From the NCBI RefSeq assembly GCF_900112935.1, contig NZ_FONM01000015.1:1-64000 (forward strand): DNA of 64,000 nucleotides, given 5' to 3'. Positions 18,296 to 28,033 of this stretch are shown piece by piece. Source of the DNA: Trichococcus pasteurii (GTDB taxonomy: Bacteria > Bacillota > Bacilli > Lactobacillales > Aerococcaceae). Positions within the stretch are counted from its first letter, which is position 1, and every line of letters begins with the position of its first letter. Made by a program: the position numbers and the translations under genes. The notes under the pieces were generated by a model, which worked only from the letters and a program-made list of their open reading frames with translations, was not told the DNA's origin and made no database searches.

Positions 18296-18479
18296 GGACT
18301 TGTGAACCTAAGCGTCATAGTGGTTCCTGAATCAGGGCTGAGCAAACCCGTTCCGCGTTTATTGCCCGATGTCTACAGAAACCAAATATCGCCGATGATC
18401 AGACGGATCCAATTCATGGGTGAGCCCCCTTTCTCAGAACAGGCAAGCTTGCGACCGAATATAATGACTACAAAAACAG

Positions 18480-18794
18480 CTATTTTTCGTAAAAGGTACT
18501 TTTGATGTAGAGAAGCAGGAAGATAGCCATGAGGACAACGACATTCAGCGCAAACCCCCAACTAGGAGGAAGGAGCTGTATTAATAAGGCAAGCACAATC
18601 AGATTCAAAGCATCGATGCCAAGGAAGGTCCAATGCTTCGCGGATTCCATACAGTTGCTGGAAACGAACAACAAGCCACTGCATATACCGATTGTTAGCC
18701 ACCAAGATTCTGACACTTCCGGATACCGTACCATTCCGATCAGGCAAGCACAGCCCAGTATATAAGCGCACAGATTACAACTTTTTGGATTCAT
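18480..18794 (-). CDS. Hypothetical membrane protein with four helices
   Basis: A 104-residue protein with four hydrophobic segments: LCAYILGCACLIGM, WWLTIGICSGLLFV, FLGIDALNLIVLALLI and FALNVVVLMAIFLLLYI. The start MNPKSC was chosen because GGAGG lies about 12 bp upstream; an ATG at 18827 adds 11 residues. I do not recognise the family. It lies downstream of the Rgg-like regulator, on the same strand, past a terminator-like hairpin. Confidence 0.6.
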   Translation of the reverse strand: MNPKSCNLCAYILGCACLIGMVRYPEVSESWWLTIGICSGLLFVSSNCMESAKHWTFLGIDALNLIVLALLIQLLPPSWGFALNVVVLMAIFLLLYIKSTFYEK

Positions 18795-18914
18795 GGACTT
18801 CCCCGCCTCCCTCGAATAAGTGGTCATTCTGGGAATTGTCAGGACAGTCTTCCCATAGTTGCTTTCATTTTAATACAGATCCTGCGTCTCTCTACAAAAT
18901 ATTCCTATAAGCAT

Positions 18915-18946
18915 AAAAGAGCAATCAGTTTTTTGATTGCTCTTTC
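18915..18946 (-). terminator. Terminator overlapping the 3' end of the Rgg-like gene
   Basis: AAAGAGCAATCA pairs with TGATTGCTCTTT. On the minus strand TTTTATGC follows. The stem includes the last codons of the regulator gene. Confidence 0.75.
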
Positions 18947-19821
18947 AGGAGATTGTATTCATTTTCGAGATTGGCTTTGAAGGCCGGATCATCTGCCGCT
19001 TCGATCAATTGGAAAGCTTGATCGAGCAGCAGCTGGCCTTCGGGATTGCCCGTCTTCGCTAAGGCGAAACCTTTTCTGAGATAGCAGACACATAAATGCC
19101 GGTAGGAGCCGGCCTTCTTTGCAGCCGGGATAAGCTCATCGATGCAGGCAATCGTCTCTTCATAGCGTTTATTCTTCAATAGCAGTAAGCACAAGTTATA
19201 GCGTAGCGAGGTGGCTATCTTTGTGGCCGAAGGATGGCCGGCATATTTTTTCGTTTGTGTGAAGGCGGTCTCGGAGATCAGAATGGCTTCGTCGATAGGG
19301 AACAGAAACAGCATGGCGTTGATCATCCCCAATTCGACCAAGTACCAACCGTCAAGCTTTTCAAGCCTTTTCCATACCGGAATCGCTTCTTTCCGGGCGT
19401 TCAGAATATCTCCTGTTCGGGCCAAAATGATTAGTGCATCCGTTAGATGAACGATGTCCGTGATGATGTAATCGGTATGGATCCCCAAATAGTTCAGGGC
19501 TTTCTCCCGGATTTCCTTCAAGAGGGGGACATCGTTGAAGGACAGGTTCATAAAAGCTGCCACCAATTGCTCCTTTTCGGAATGATTGTATTCATTCATG
19601 ATGTAATGGAGTTCTTCATCGGTCATGTCCAGCCTGCTCAAAAGATGCCGGTAGTTGCCCAGCGTCGGCTCGATCAGATCCCTTTCCATCTTGGAATAGG
19701 TCGATTGGTGGATCTTGTTTTCCGCCATGTATTGTTGGGAATAGTGTTTGTTTTTCCTTATCCTTAAGAGGGTTTTGCCGAAACCCGCAGAATGATTGTC
19801 CATATCAGGCACCTGCTTCAC
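18925..19821 (-). CDS. Rgg/GadR/MutR-type regulator (XRE helix-turn-helix plus helical repeats)
   Basis: A 298-residue protein. The N-terminal 65 residues are a Cro/C1 helix-turn-helix (TLLRIRKNKHYSQQYMAENK, STYSKMERDLIEPTLGN). The rest is an all-helical TPR-like domain (about residues 100-290) with Rgg-family features. Such proteins often sense short secreted peptides in Lactobacillales. No short hydrophobic peptide gene was found beside it. The true start may be the second Met (MDNHSAG, six residues in). Confidence 0.82.
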   Translation of the reverse strand: MKQVPDMDNHSAGFGKTLLRIRKNKHYSQQYMAENKIHQSTYSKMERDLIEPTLGNYRHLLSRLDMTDEELHYIMNEYNHSEKEQLVAAFMNLSFNDVPLLKEIREKALNYLGIHTDYIITDIVHLTDALIILARTGDILNARKEAIPVWKRLEKLDGWYLVELGMINAMLFLFPIDEAILISETAFTQTKKYAGHPSATKIATSLRYNLCLLLLKNKRYEETIACIDELIPAAKKAGSYRHLCVCYLRKGFALAKTGNPEGQLLLDQAFQLIEAADDPAFKANLENEYNLLKEQSKN

Positions 19822-19837
19822 GCGTGATTAAAATAAT

Positions 19838-19861
19838 GGGGCTGTCTCGATGAGACAGCCC
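19838..19861. terminator. Hairpin GGGCTGTCTC/GAGACAGCCC
   Basis: A 10-bp perfect stem upstream of the Rgg-like gene and before cluster D. No long T-run follows on either side, so its role is unclear. A similar GGGCTTGCCTC/GAGACAGGCC hairpin occurs at 47916-47941. Confidence 0.5.
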
Positions 19862-19915
19862 TGGTTGTGGTTGGGTGGTATTATTGACTGGTCTGAGGAT
19901 CGAATTCACGGCGGA

Positions 19916-20046
19916 ATTCCCCGCCAAAATAGATTTGGCGGGGAATCTCGCATTGCCCGCGGATGTTTTTCCCCGCCAAGGTGGTTTCGGCGGGTTTTCT
20001 GACTGCGATTTGAACTGTTTTTCCCCGCCAAACTGGTTTTGACGGG
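19916..20046. repeat. Cluster D of ~51-bp-period palindromes
   Basis: D1 has 13-bp perfect arms ATTCCCCGCCAAA (19916-19928) and TTTGGCGGGGAAT (19934-19946). D2 has CCCGCC (19972-19977) and GGCGGG (19989-19994). D3 has CCCG (20024-20027) and CGGG (20043-20046). Centres lie near 19931, 19983 and 20035, a period of 52 bp. This CCCCGCC type is unrelated in sequence to clusters A-C. Confidence 0.77.
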
Positions 20047-20099
20047 TTATTTCAGCCCGAATTCAGTTCCAGACAGCCCCATGCATACCTTTTTCTGGT

Positions 20100-20912
20100 T
20101 TATTTGTTCAGGTAAGTTCTGATTGCGTGTGCCACGCCGCTTTCGGCGTTGGATGTGGTGATGAAATCCGCAGCTTCCTTCACTTTATCGACGGCATTGC
20201 CCATCGCGACGCCGACGCCTGCGTATTCGATCATGCTCAGGTCGTTCTCGTTGTCGCCGATCGCCATTATATTTTCCGCTTCGATATTCAACAATGCAGC
20301 CAATTCGGCCAAGGCGCTGGCTTTACCGGCATCTTTGTTCAACACTTCCAGGAAATGCGGTTCGCTGCGGACAATCACATAATCCTCGTGGAACTGCGCA
20401 GGAATCGCTGGAATCAGGATGTCCAACAGCTCTGGATGGTCGATGAACATGATTTTCGTGAACAATTTATCTTCCGGCAATTCAGCCAATGAGCGATAGC
20501 GGATCGGCATCGTCGTAATGAAAGACTCGCGTGTCGTGAAGATGCTGATGTCTTTGTTTGCGGTATAGATGGCTTCGCTATCTATTCCGTGTGTGTGCAC
20601 ATTGAATTTGTCGGCCAATTCGTTGATTCTGACGAAGTCGTTGTAATCCAACGTGTGCGAAACGAGCACTTCGTTTGTTCCTGTGGACAGCACCAAAGAG
20701 CCGTTGTAGGTGATGACATAATCTTCGTCTTGATCCAATTCCAATTCTTTGATGTAGCGTTTGACGCCCGGTAACGGTCTGCCTGTGCAGAGTACGATTT
20801 TGACGCCTTGTTCACGGGCTTCCGTGATGGCTGCTTTTACTTCCGGGGTGATCTTGAACTCCTTGTCTACCAATGTGCCATCGATGTCGATAGCGATTAA
20901 TTTGATGCTCAT
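20100..20912 (-). CDS. Cof-type HAD family phosphatase
   Basis: A 270-residue haloacid dehalogenase phosphatase of the Cof/YidA subfamily, which removes phosphate from sugar phosphates. Motif I is IDIDGTLVDKEF, motif II LCTGRP, and motif III/IV lies near AIGDNENDLSMIEYAG, with the C2 cap between residues about 85-190. It is the last gene of a lipL-ywfO-cof operon; its start overlaps the stop of the HD protein by 4 bp. Confidence 0.92.
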   Translation of the reverse strand: MSIKLIAIDIDGTLVDKEFKITPEVKAAITEAREQGVKIVLCTGRPLPGVKRYIKELELDQDEDYVITYNGSLVLSTGTNEVLVSHTLDYNDFVRINELADKFNVHTHGIDSEAIYTANKDISIFTTRESFITTMPIRYRSLAELPEDKLFTKIMFIDHPELLDILIPAIPAQFHEDYVIVRSEPHFLEVLNKDAGKASALAELAALLNIEAENIMAIGDNENDLSMIEYAGVGVAMGNAVDKVKEAADFITTSNAESGVAHAIRTYLNK

Positions 20913-22294
20913 AACGTTCCTCCTGTTTGTTGGGTTGGTAAAATTTCATCATTCTCGAAAAAAGTTGAAAACTCCTGTGAGAGGGATTCGAACAGGTTGA
21001 TGCCCGCTTCCTCGTCGCTATGGGTAATTTCGCGCGGGAAGTAGAAACGTTCATCCCCGCGGACCTTGCCCGTCAAAGCCGAAACAATCGAACTTGCTTG
21101 CGAGAGCTCCAGGAAACTGCCGTTTTTCTGGACAAGCTCAATTTGGGTCCGGGTGGTGGCCTGGTACGGCCGGTAGAGATCATACGGCAGGTCATAACTG
21201 TTGTTGACGGCCGTATAGTAATCCCTGTTGAAGCCCATGCGTTCAATGAGCGTACTCATCCGCTCCAGTGTAGCATCATCGCGTCCTTTTGTGTAGCGGA
21301 CCGATTTGAAAGGATGGCGGTTGACGAAACGATGGGCCAAATCGTTCAGAATCGGATCCTTTTCGTCGAGCCAATGGTTAAAGTAGGTCGTCAGGACCCC
21401 GTCATCCAAGCGCAGGTAATCTTTCAGCGTCCAAGTCTGTTTGAAGAACGGCGTCAGGAATGTGGCGGTATGGCGGAATTCGGCCTCTTCATCCAAATAG
21501 ACATCCTTCGCCCGTTTCAACAGATGGCTCAGCACGACCTCCATGCCGCGGGAAACCGGGTGGAAGTAGATTTGCATATACATTTGATAGCGGCTGACGA
21601 TATAATCCTCCACCGCATGCATGCCGGAAATGTCAAAGGCGATCCCATGCTCGTAGGGCCTGATGACACGCAGAATCCTCGTCAGGTCGAAATTGCCGTA
21701 AGTTACGCCGGAATAATAGGCATCGCGCAGCAGGTAATCCATCCGATCCGCATCGATCTGGCTGGAAATAAGCTGGACGACCTGCGGATTATCGTAGGTT
21801 TTGGCGATGACGGCGGCAACCTGATTGGGGAAATCCGGGCCGATCTGCTGCAGAATCCGATTGATTTCGGTATCCGGGGAGGTGATGATCTCGATTGTGA
21901 TGGCTTCATGGTCCGTATCGAATATTTTTTCAAAGGTATGCGAGAACGGTCCGTGGCCGATGTCGTGCAACAAAGCGGCGCACAGCGTCACAAGCCGCTC
22001 CCTATCGTCCCAAAGGCCATCCCCAGGCTCTTTGCTGGGATAATTCCGGACAAATTTATCGCAGATCCGGCGGGCGATTTCGTAGACTCCCAAAGAATGA
22101 TTGAAGCGGGAGTGTTCGGCGCCGTGGAAAGTATAGGAAGAAGTCCCCAATTGCTTGATCCGGCGCAAACGCTGGAATTCGGGTGTATTGATCAGGTCCA
22201 TGATGATCCGGTACTGGATGTGGATGTAGTCATGGACAGGGTCACGAAATACTTTTTCTTTCGGCAATAATTCCGCGGAATAGTGTGTACTCAA
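20909..22294 (-). CDS. HD-domain dNTP triphosphohydrolase-like protein (YwfO type)
   Basis: A 461-residue HD phosphohydrolase. The metal site is in GAEHSRFNHSLGVYEIAR and LCAALLHDIGHGPFSHTFE, with the partner Asp in QIDADRMDYLLRDAYYSG. It resembles Bacillus YwfO and the Enterococcus EF1143 dNTPase, which hydrolyses dNTPs to deoxynucleoside and triphosphate. I chose TTG 22294 (STHYSAELLPKEKVFRDPVH follows), because GAGGCG precedes it and it leaves 19 bp after the lipL stop. An ATG 60 bp upstream would overlap lipL and carry a Lys/Arg-rich tail not typical of the family. Confidence 0.88.
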   Translation of the reverse strand: MSTHYSAELLPKEKVFRDPVHDYIHIQYRIIMDLINTPEFQRLRRIKQLGTSSYTFHGAEHSRFNHSLGVYEIARRICDKFVRNYPSKEPGDGLWDDRERLVTLCAALLHDIGHGPFSHTFEKIFDTDHEAITIEIITSPDTEINRILQQIGPDFPNQVAAVIAKTYDNPQVVQLISSQIDADRMDYLLRDAYYSGVTYGNFDLTRILRVIRPYEHGIAFDISGMHAVEDYIVSRYQMYMQIYFHPVSRGMEVVLSHLLKRAKDVYLDEEAEFRHTATFLTPFFKQTWTLKDYLRLDDGVLTTYFNHWLDEKDPILNDLAHRFVNRHPFKSVRYTKGRDDATLERMSTLIERMGFNRDYYTAVNNSYDLPYDLYRPYQATTRTQIELVQKNGSFLELSQASSIVSALTGKVRGDERFYFPREITHSDEEAGINLFESLSQEFSTFFENDEILPTQQTGGTL

Positions 22295-22313
22295 ATCGCA
22301 TCGCCTCTTTCTG

Positions 22314-23165
22314 TCAGTCCGCTTCGGGATACTGTTCCTGATTGACTTGTTCATTGCGTTTCTTCATTTTCGCATAAGCTGTTTCATACTCCGCCATCAA
22401 ACGCTCATTGTATTCTCCGGGCAGGAGCGTGTTGCCGTTGCGGGTGAAAACGGACAGGATCCGTTCTTTTACATCAGCTACAGTCAACGGTTTGTCCAGC
22501 AATTCCGCCAAGTTTGCCATGGAGGCGGGATCGACGGCCGGGAAATGCCAGCGGGTTTCTTCGCCTTGCAGGCTTTCTTCGTAGAAGCGGCGGATCATTT
22601 CTCCGCGTTGCTGCTGATTGCCGGTCACGCTCATGTAGATCATGATGGCCACACCGTTTTTGAAACGGCGCTGCGCGATGCCGGCGAATTTTTTGCCGTT
22701 GATGCTCAGATCGAAGTCGCCCGGACAATAGGAGTCGCTGATTTCGAAGGCTTCAATCACCTGTTCGGAATCGGAAAAAGTCTGCTCAACCAGTTCTTTC
22801 ATAAGCACATAACCGTCATGGATGGTGAGTTTGGCTTTTTCGGTTTCCGGAAGCACCAAGGAGAAGTTCAGGATTCCCTCATCGGCTACGACGGCCAATC
22901 CGCCGGCGTTGCGGACGACGATATCGGTCGGGACGTTCCTTAAGTAACGCAGCCCGTCCTCCAGATGGGGCAGGCGGGTGTCCATCATGCCCAGGATGAC
23001 CAGCTTTTCCATCGGCCAAAAATGCAACGCTGCCGGAGCTTCAGCGTTCCCGACCAATCTGATCAGTGCATCGCCCATCGCGAAGTGCGAGAGGGGGTCA
23101 ACTCCGAATGCTGTATTTGAAGTATCGTAGATATGATAAATGTTGTTTTTTAAATGGTTTGTCAT
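22314..23165 (-). CDS. lipL: Octanoyl-GcvH:protein N-octanoyltransferase (LipL-like)
   Basis: A 283-residue member of the biotin/lipoate ligase fold. The RNAGGLAVVADEGILNFSLVLP segment and YCPGDFDLSINGKKFAGIAQRR are typical of LipL (YwfL); the Cys in YCPGD is probably the catalytic one. It transfers octanoyl from GcvH to E2 subunits. In Bacillus the same gene is near ywfO, and here the two are directly adjacent, which supports the assignment over a plain LplA ligase. It is the first gene of the minus-strand operon. Confidence 0.85.
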   Translation of the reverse strand: MTNHLKNNIYHIYDTSNTAFGVDPLSHFAMGDALIRLVGNAEAPAALHFWPMEKLVILGMMDTRLPHLEDGLRYLRNVPTDIVVRNAGGLAVVADEGILNFSLVLPETEKAKLTIHDGYVLMKELVEQTFSDSEQVIEAFEISDSYCPGDFDLSINGKKFAGIAQRRFKNGVAIMIYMSVTGNQQQRGEMIRRFYEESLQGEETRWHFPAVDPASMANLAELLDKPLTVADVKERILSVFTRNGNTLLPGEYNERLMAEYETAYAKMKKRNEQVNQEQYPEAD

Positions 23166-23202
23166 GTTCGTTTCCTTATCTTTGGGGCTGTTTCTGCTCC
23201 CA

Positions 23203-23208
23203 TTATAG
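23203..23208 (-). promoter_or_regulatory. -10 box of the lipL operon
   Basis: On the minus strand TATAAT lies 38 bp upstream of lipL. No strong -35 box is seen. Confidence 0.4.
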
Positions 23209-23289
23209 CAAAGTTCCGGAAAGATTTGAGTGTGAATTGCACAGAAAGGCAGGATTTCTTAGCATTTTGGAAAATCAGCCCGCAAATGA

Positions 23290-23319
23290 TTGACCAGCGC
23301 TCATTTGTACCGCTATACT
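23290..23319 (+). promoter_or_regulatory. Promoter of the ywiB-rpoE genes
   Basis: TTGACC (23290-23295) and TATACT (23314-23319) have 18-bp spacing, upstream of the YwiB-like gene. Confidence 0.6.
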
Positions 23320-23380
23320 GTATTTGAAAAACACGTGCGACCGCGAGGCTTCCGCACGATGGTCAATGAGGTGGAAAAGC

Positions 23381-23806
23381 TTGTCTTTAAATGAAGGAAT
23401 GCCCATCGAGTTCCAATTGGAAACGCTGGTGAAGCAAGAAGGGGAGCAGGAAAGCTTCCTATATGAAGGAATGGGCCAAATCGTGGAAATGGGCAATTGG
23501 CTCTATCTGCGCTATATCGAAGCGGAAACAGCTGTCCCGGTTACGTTCAAACTGTCCCGTGAAGGCAAGATGACGATCATCCGCAGAATGGAACAGACGA
23601 GCCGTATGACCTTCGATGCAGAAGGAAAAGGCATGGCTATGGTTCCGACGCCGGCCGGATTGATGGAAATCGAAACGATCACCCATGAAATGTTGCTGGA
23701 GTTCAAGGAAAAACCGTTTGCCGGAAAAGTAACCTTGCATTATGAGCTCCAGATGAATGAACAAAAATTGGGAGATTATCGAATTGAATTGCAATTTACC
23801 ACCTGA
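23381..23806 (+). CDS. DUF1934 family protein (YwiB-like)
   Basis: A 141-residue beta-barrel protein of the DUF1934/YwiB calycin-like family. The pattern (GQIVEMGNWLYLRYIE, MTIIRRME, VPTPAGLMEIETIT, LHYELQMNEQKLGDYRIELQF) fits it. I chose TTG 23381 because GAGGTGG lies 6 bp upstream. In many Firmicutes this gene lies next to rpoE, as here. Function is unknown. Confidence 0.8.
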   Translation: MSLNEGMPIEFQLETLVKQEGEQESFLYEGMGQIVEMGNWLYLRYIEAETAVPVTFKLSREGKMTIIRRMEQTSRMTFDAEGKGMAMVPTPAGLMEIETITHEMLLEFKEKPFAGKVTLHYELQMNEQKLGDYRIELQFTT

Positions 23807-23850
23807 GTATTGTATGATTAAGAGTAAACTTTTGAAAGGACGTGACACCA

Positions 23851-24459
23851 TTGAAATTGAAGCAATTAGATGGTACTAGCAAAAACGAATTGTCAATGAT
23901 AGAAGTTGCACACGCAATTTTCGAAGAAAACGGTGACGTACTGGACTTTAACCAATTATTGGTTCAGATACAGGACTATCTTGAAATGTCGGAAGAAGAA
24001 TTGGAAAGTAAGATGACACGTTTCTACACTGACTTGAACATTGATGGCAGCTTTATTTCTTTAGGAGAAAATCGTTGGGGATTGCGTTCATGGTATCCAA
24101 TTGATTCAATCGATGAAGAGATTCTTTCCAGTATCGATGAGGACGAAGTGAAAGTCCGCCGCAAGAAACGCAAGAAGCTGAATGCATTCGCTACATCAGA
24201 AGATGATGATGATGTTATCGATTATAATGATGACGATCCGGAAGATATTGATGTTGCTGACGAAGATGAAGAAATAGATGTGGATGAGGATGAAGTCGAT
24301 GACGTCGACGCTGTGGATATCACGGATGACGATGATGACATCACGAGCGGCATCGAAGAAGACTTGACCTTGATCATCGAAGATGAAGAGTTTGAAGACG
24401 AAGAAGAGTTCGAAGAGGAAGAAGAGTTCGTTGCGGAAGAAACGGAAGACGAGGAATAA
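23851..24459 (+). CDS. rpoE: RNA polymerase delta subunit
   Basis: A 202-residue protein. The folded N-terminal HARE-HTH domain (residues about 1-90: KNELSMIEVAHAIFEENGDVLDFNQL, ENRWGLRSWYPIDSIDEE) is followed by a basic patch (VRRKKRKK) and a disordered Asp/Glu tail of about 85 residues. The tail displaces nucleic acid from RNA polymerase and speeds recycling in Gram-positives. The start is TTG 23851, with AAAGGA 10 bp upstream. Confidence 0.93.
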   Translation: MKLKQLDGTSKNELSMIEVAHAIFEENGDVLDFNQLLVQIQDYLEMSEEELESKMTRFYTDLNIDGSFISLGENRWGLRSWYPIDSIDEEILSSIDEDEVKVRRKKRKKLNAFATSEDDDDVIDYNDDDPEDIDVADEDEEIDVDEDEVDDVDAVDITDDDDDITSGIEEDLTLIIEDEEFEDEEEFEEEEEFVAEETEDEE

Positions 24460-24569
24460 TCGTTCCCCGGTATTCAATTCTTTCTTGACACCTTATGTAA
24501 TTGGATGTATTATCTTCCTTGGGCTCCCAAAAAGCAATTCTTTTTGGAAAGCATACGTTGAATTTTTAC

Positions 24570-24612
24570 AGCTCCCTGTTCTTTAAAGAACAGGGAGCTT
24601 TATTTTTTTTAG
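24570..24612 (+). terminator. Terminator of rpoE
   Basis: AGCTCCCTGTTCTTT pairs with AAAGAACAGGGAGCT and a run of eight T follows a TTTA. Confidence 0.9.
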
Positions 24613-24647
24613 CAGGCAGGAAAGAGTGGGATGTTTATAAGTTTTTA

Positions 24648-24894
24648 GTGCATCACCATAGGTGTTCTAGATGCTTGTAAAATATTTCCTGCAACTAAAA
24701 AGATGGCTAGCTTCACGGGTTAGCCCTTCGGAATTTAGATAAATCGTACCTATTGCGCTCTGCGATGCTCAGTTGCATGAGAGTCTTAGGGATTCATCCC
24801 TTAGAGACCCAGTACAAGGTGACCGTAGGGAACGTTGCATGGCACGATTTCCTAAAATTCTTTCAGGGCTGAACGAACCCGTTCAGCTTTTCTT
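24648..24894 (+). repeat. Long structured intergenic element, copy 2 (with insertion)
   Basis: A 247-bp copy of the element at 8064 and 54831. The start GTGCATCACC, the loop ATTGCGCTCT and CGATGCTCA, and the end AGGGCTGAACGAACCCGTTC then AGCTTTTCTT are shared with copy 1. AAATCGTACC pairs with GGCACGATTT, with one mismatch. It has an extra 62 bp flanked by direct repeats GTTGCATG (24772-24779 and 24834-24841), which hold their own stem TCTTAGGGA/TCCCTTAGA. It occupies the rpoE-pyrG gap, 63 bp before the pyrG start. Confidence 0.72.
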
Positions 24895-24939
24895 ATTGCA
24901 GCGTTGGAGGATCCTTCGGACATAATTTTGCACATTTAA

Positions 24940-26565
<1,626 letters not shown>

Positions 26566-26640
26566 ATCAGAGTTTTTTTCAATAAAAATGAATTATTTTG
26601 CGCTTTCATTTTGACTGATTTTCCTAATAAGGTAGTAAAA

Positions 26641-26667
26641 AATTACATTTTCTGATAAAATGTAATT
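26641..26667. promoter_or_regulatory. Perfect 11-bp inverted repeat upstream of fba
   Basis: AATTACATTTT (26641-26651) and AAAATGTAATT (26657-26667) flank a 5-nt loop. No T-run follows, so an operator is as likely as a terminator. It lies 79 bp upstream of the fba start. Confidence 0.5.
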
Positions 26668-26745
26668 GTTGTAAAGTGTTCACATTCCAATATGTGAATT
26701 TTCTGCAAACAAAAGAGACCAATGGATTCCAAGGAGGCAACAAGA

Positions 26746-27603
26746 ATGAGTCGTTTAGTAAGTATGACAGATATGTTAAACAAAGCGTTAGAAGGAAAGT
26801 ATGCCGTAGGACAATTCAACATCAACAACCTTGAGTGGACGCAAGCTGTATTGCAAGCTGCACAAGAAGAAAAATCTCCAGTTATTTTGGGTGTTTCTGA
26901 AGGCGCAGCAAAATACATGGGCGGACATTTAGTTGTTGCAGCTATGACTAATGCTTTATTAGAAACTATGGACATCACTGTTCCTGTAGCATTGCATCTT
27001 GATCACGGTACAAGCTTTGAAAGCTGCAAATCCGCTATCGATGCTGGTTACTCATCTGTAATGATCGACAAATCACATTACCCTATCGATGAAAACATTG
27101 CACAAACTAAATTAGTAGTTGAGTACGCACATTCTAAAGGCGCTTCTGTAGAAGCTGAAATCGGAACTGTCGGCGGTACTGAAGACGGAATCACTGGCGG
27201 AATCCAATACGCTGATCCGGCTGAATGCCTACGTTTGACTACTGAAACAGCTATCGATGCATTGGCTGCTGCATTAGGTTCCGTACACGGACCTTACTCT
27301 GGCGAACCTGTACTTGGTTTCGACGAAATGAAAGAAATTTCTGAATTGACTCACAAACCATTAGTATTGCACGGTGGTTCAGGAATTCCAGAACACCAAA
27401 TCAAAAAAGCTATCGAGTTCGGACATTCAAAAATCAACGTAAACACTGAATGCCAACAAGTCTTTACAGCTGCTGTAAGAGAAAAATTAGCTACAGACGC
27501 TAACGTTTACGATCCTCGTAAAGTTATCGGACCTGGTAAAGAAGCAATCGTTGCTGTCGTTAAAGAAAGAATGCAAGTTTTCGGTTCAAGCAACAAAGCT
27601 TAA
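26746..27603 (+). CDS. fba: Class II fructose-1,6-bisphosphate aldolase
   Basis: A 285-residue zinc enzyme that splits fructose-1,6-bisphosphate in glycolysis. Zinc ligands lie in [20 protein letters not shown] and VLHGGSGIP, and the phosphate loop is INVNTECQ. I chose ATG 26746 because AAGGAGG precedes it; an upstream ATG at 26722 would add eight residues. AT-rich third positions and smooth codon use set it apart from GC-richer neighbours, as expected for a highly expressed gene. Confidence 0.95.
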   Translation: MSRLVSMTDMLNKALEGKYAVGQFNINNLEWTQAVLQAAQEEKSPVILGVSEGAAKYMGGHLVVAAMTNALLETMDITVPVALHLDHGTSFESCKSAIDAGYSSVMIDKSHYPIDENIAQTKLVVEYAHSKGASVEAEIGTVGGTEDGITGGIQYADPAECLRLTTETAIDALAAALGSVHGPYSGEPVLGFDEMKEISELTHKPLVLHGGSGIPEHQIKKAIEFGHSKINVNTECQQVFTAAVREKLATDANVYDPRKVIGPGKEAIVAVVKERMQVFGSSNKA

Positions 27604-27623
27604 TTTAATCAAACGATCTTCGA

Positions 27624-27661
27624 GGAGGTCTGGGACCTATGTTCCGGATCTCCTTTTTTTG
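27624..27661 (+). terminator. Terminator of fba
   Basis: GGAGGTC and a GATCTCC partner close a hairpin with GGGACC/GTTCC inside, followed by seven T. Confidence 0.78.
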
Positions 27662-28033
27662 TTGTCTTATTTTCCTCAACGTATGTGCATCGGCGCCTCA
27701 TTTTCCATATATTTCTGAGTTTGTGTTAACATTACATCATAAGATAGGGACAGTTTGCTTCAATTGAAGCATAATAGTCATTTTTCACGCTGTTCGGCCG
27801 TATCAAATTGAGAAATATAGCGGAAAGTAGACGTTTGCATAAAAAAACTAGTAATGGACCCTGTATTTTTGTTAGAATTGTAGATGATCAACCAACAATC
27901 GAATGAAACTAAAAATAATGGTATTTCGGTATCGTTGCACCGTTTTTTCTGTGATAGGCAATCCGGGTGAACGATTCCATTTATTTCCGGGCGATTTGTC
28001 GTTCGGCAACTACACATGAAGTGAGGCTTTTTT
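27662..28033. other. AT-rich fba-murA2 intergenic region
   Basis: 372 bp with no credible gene. It holds a perfect 16-bp palindrome TGCTTCAATTGAAGCA (27756-27771), followed at once by TAATAG, and a weak hairpin before murA2. A promoter for murA2 must lie here but I cannot place it firmly. Confidence 0.4.

Noticed and set aside
18302..18505. A 67-codon plus-strand frame after ridA
   Set aside because: It starts with GTG without a ribosome site and overlaps the membrane-protein gene; no family features.
21020..22270. A 416-codon plus-strand frame opposite the HD-domain gene
   Set aside because: It is antisense to a gene with clear HD motifs and has no known domain or ribosome site.
24196..24477. 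A minus-strand frame opposite the acidic tail of rpoE
   Set aside because: It is an Ile/Phe-rich mirror of the GAT/GAA repeats and not a real protein.
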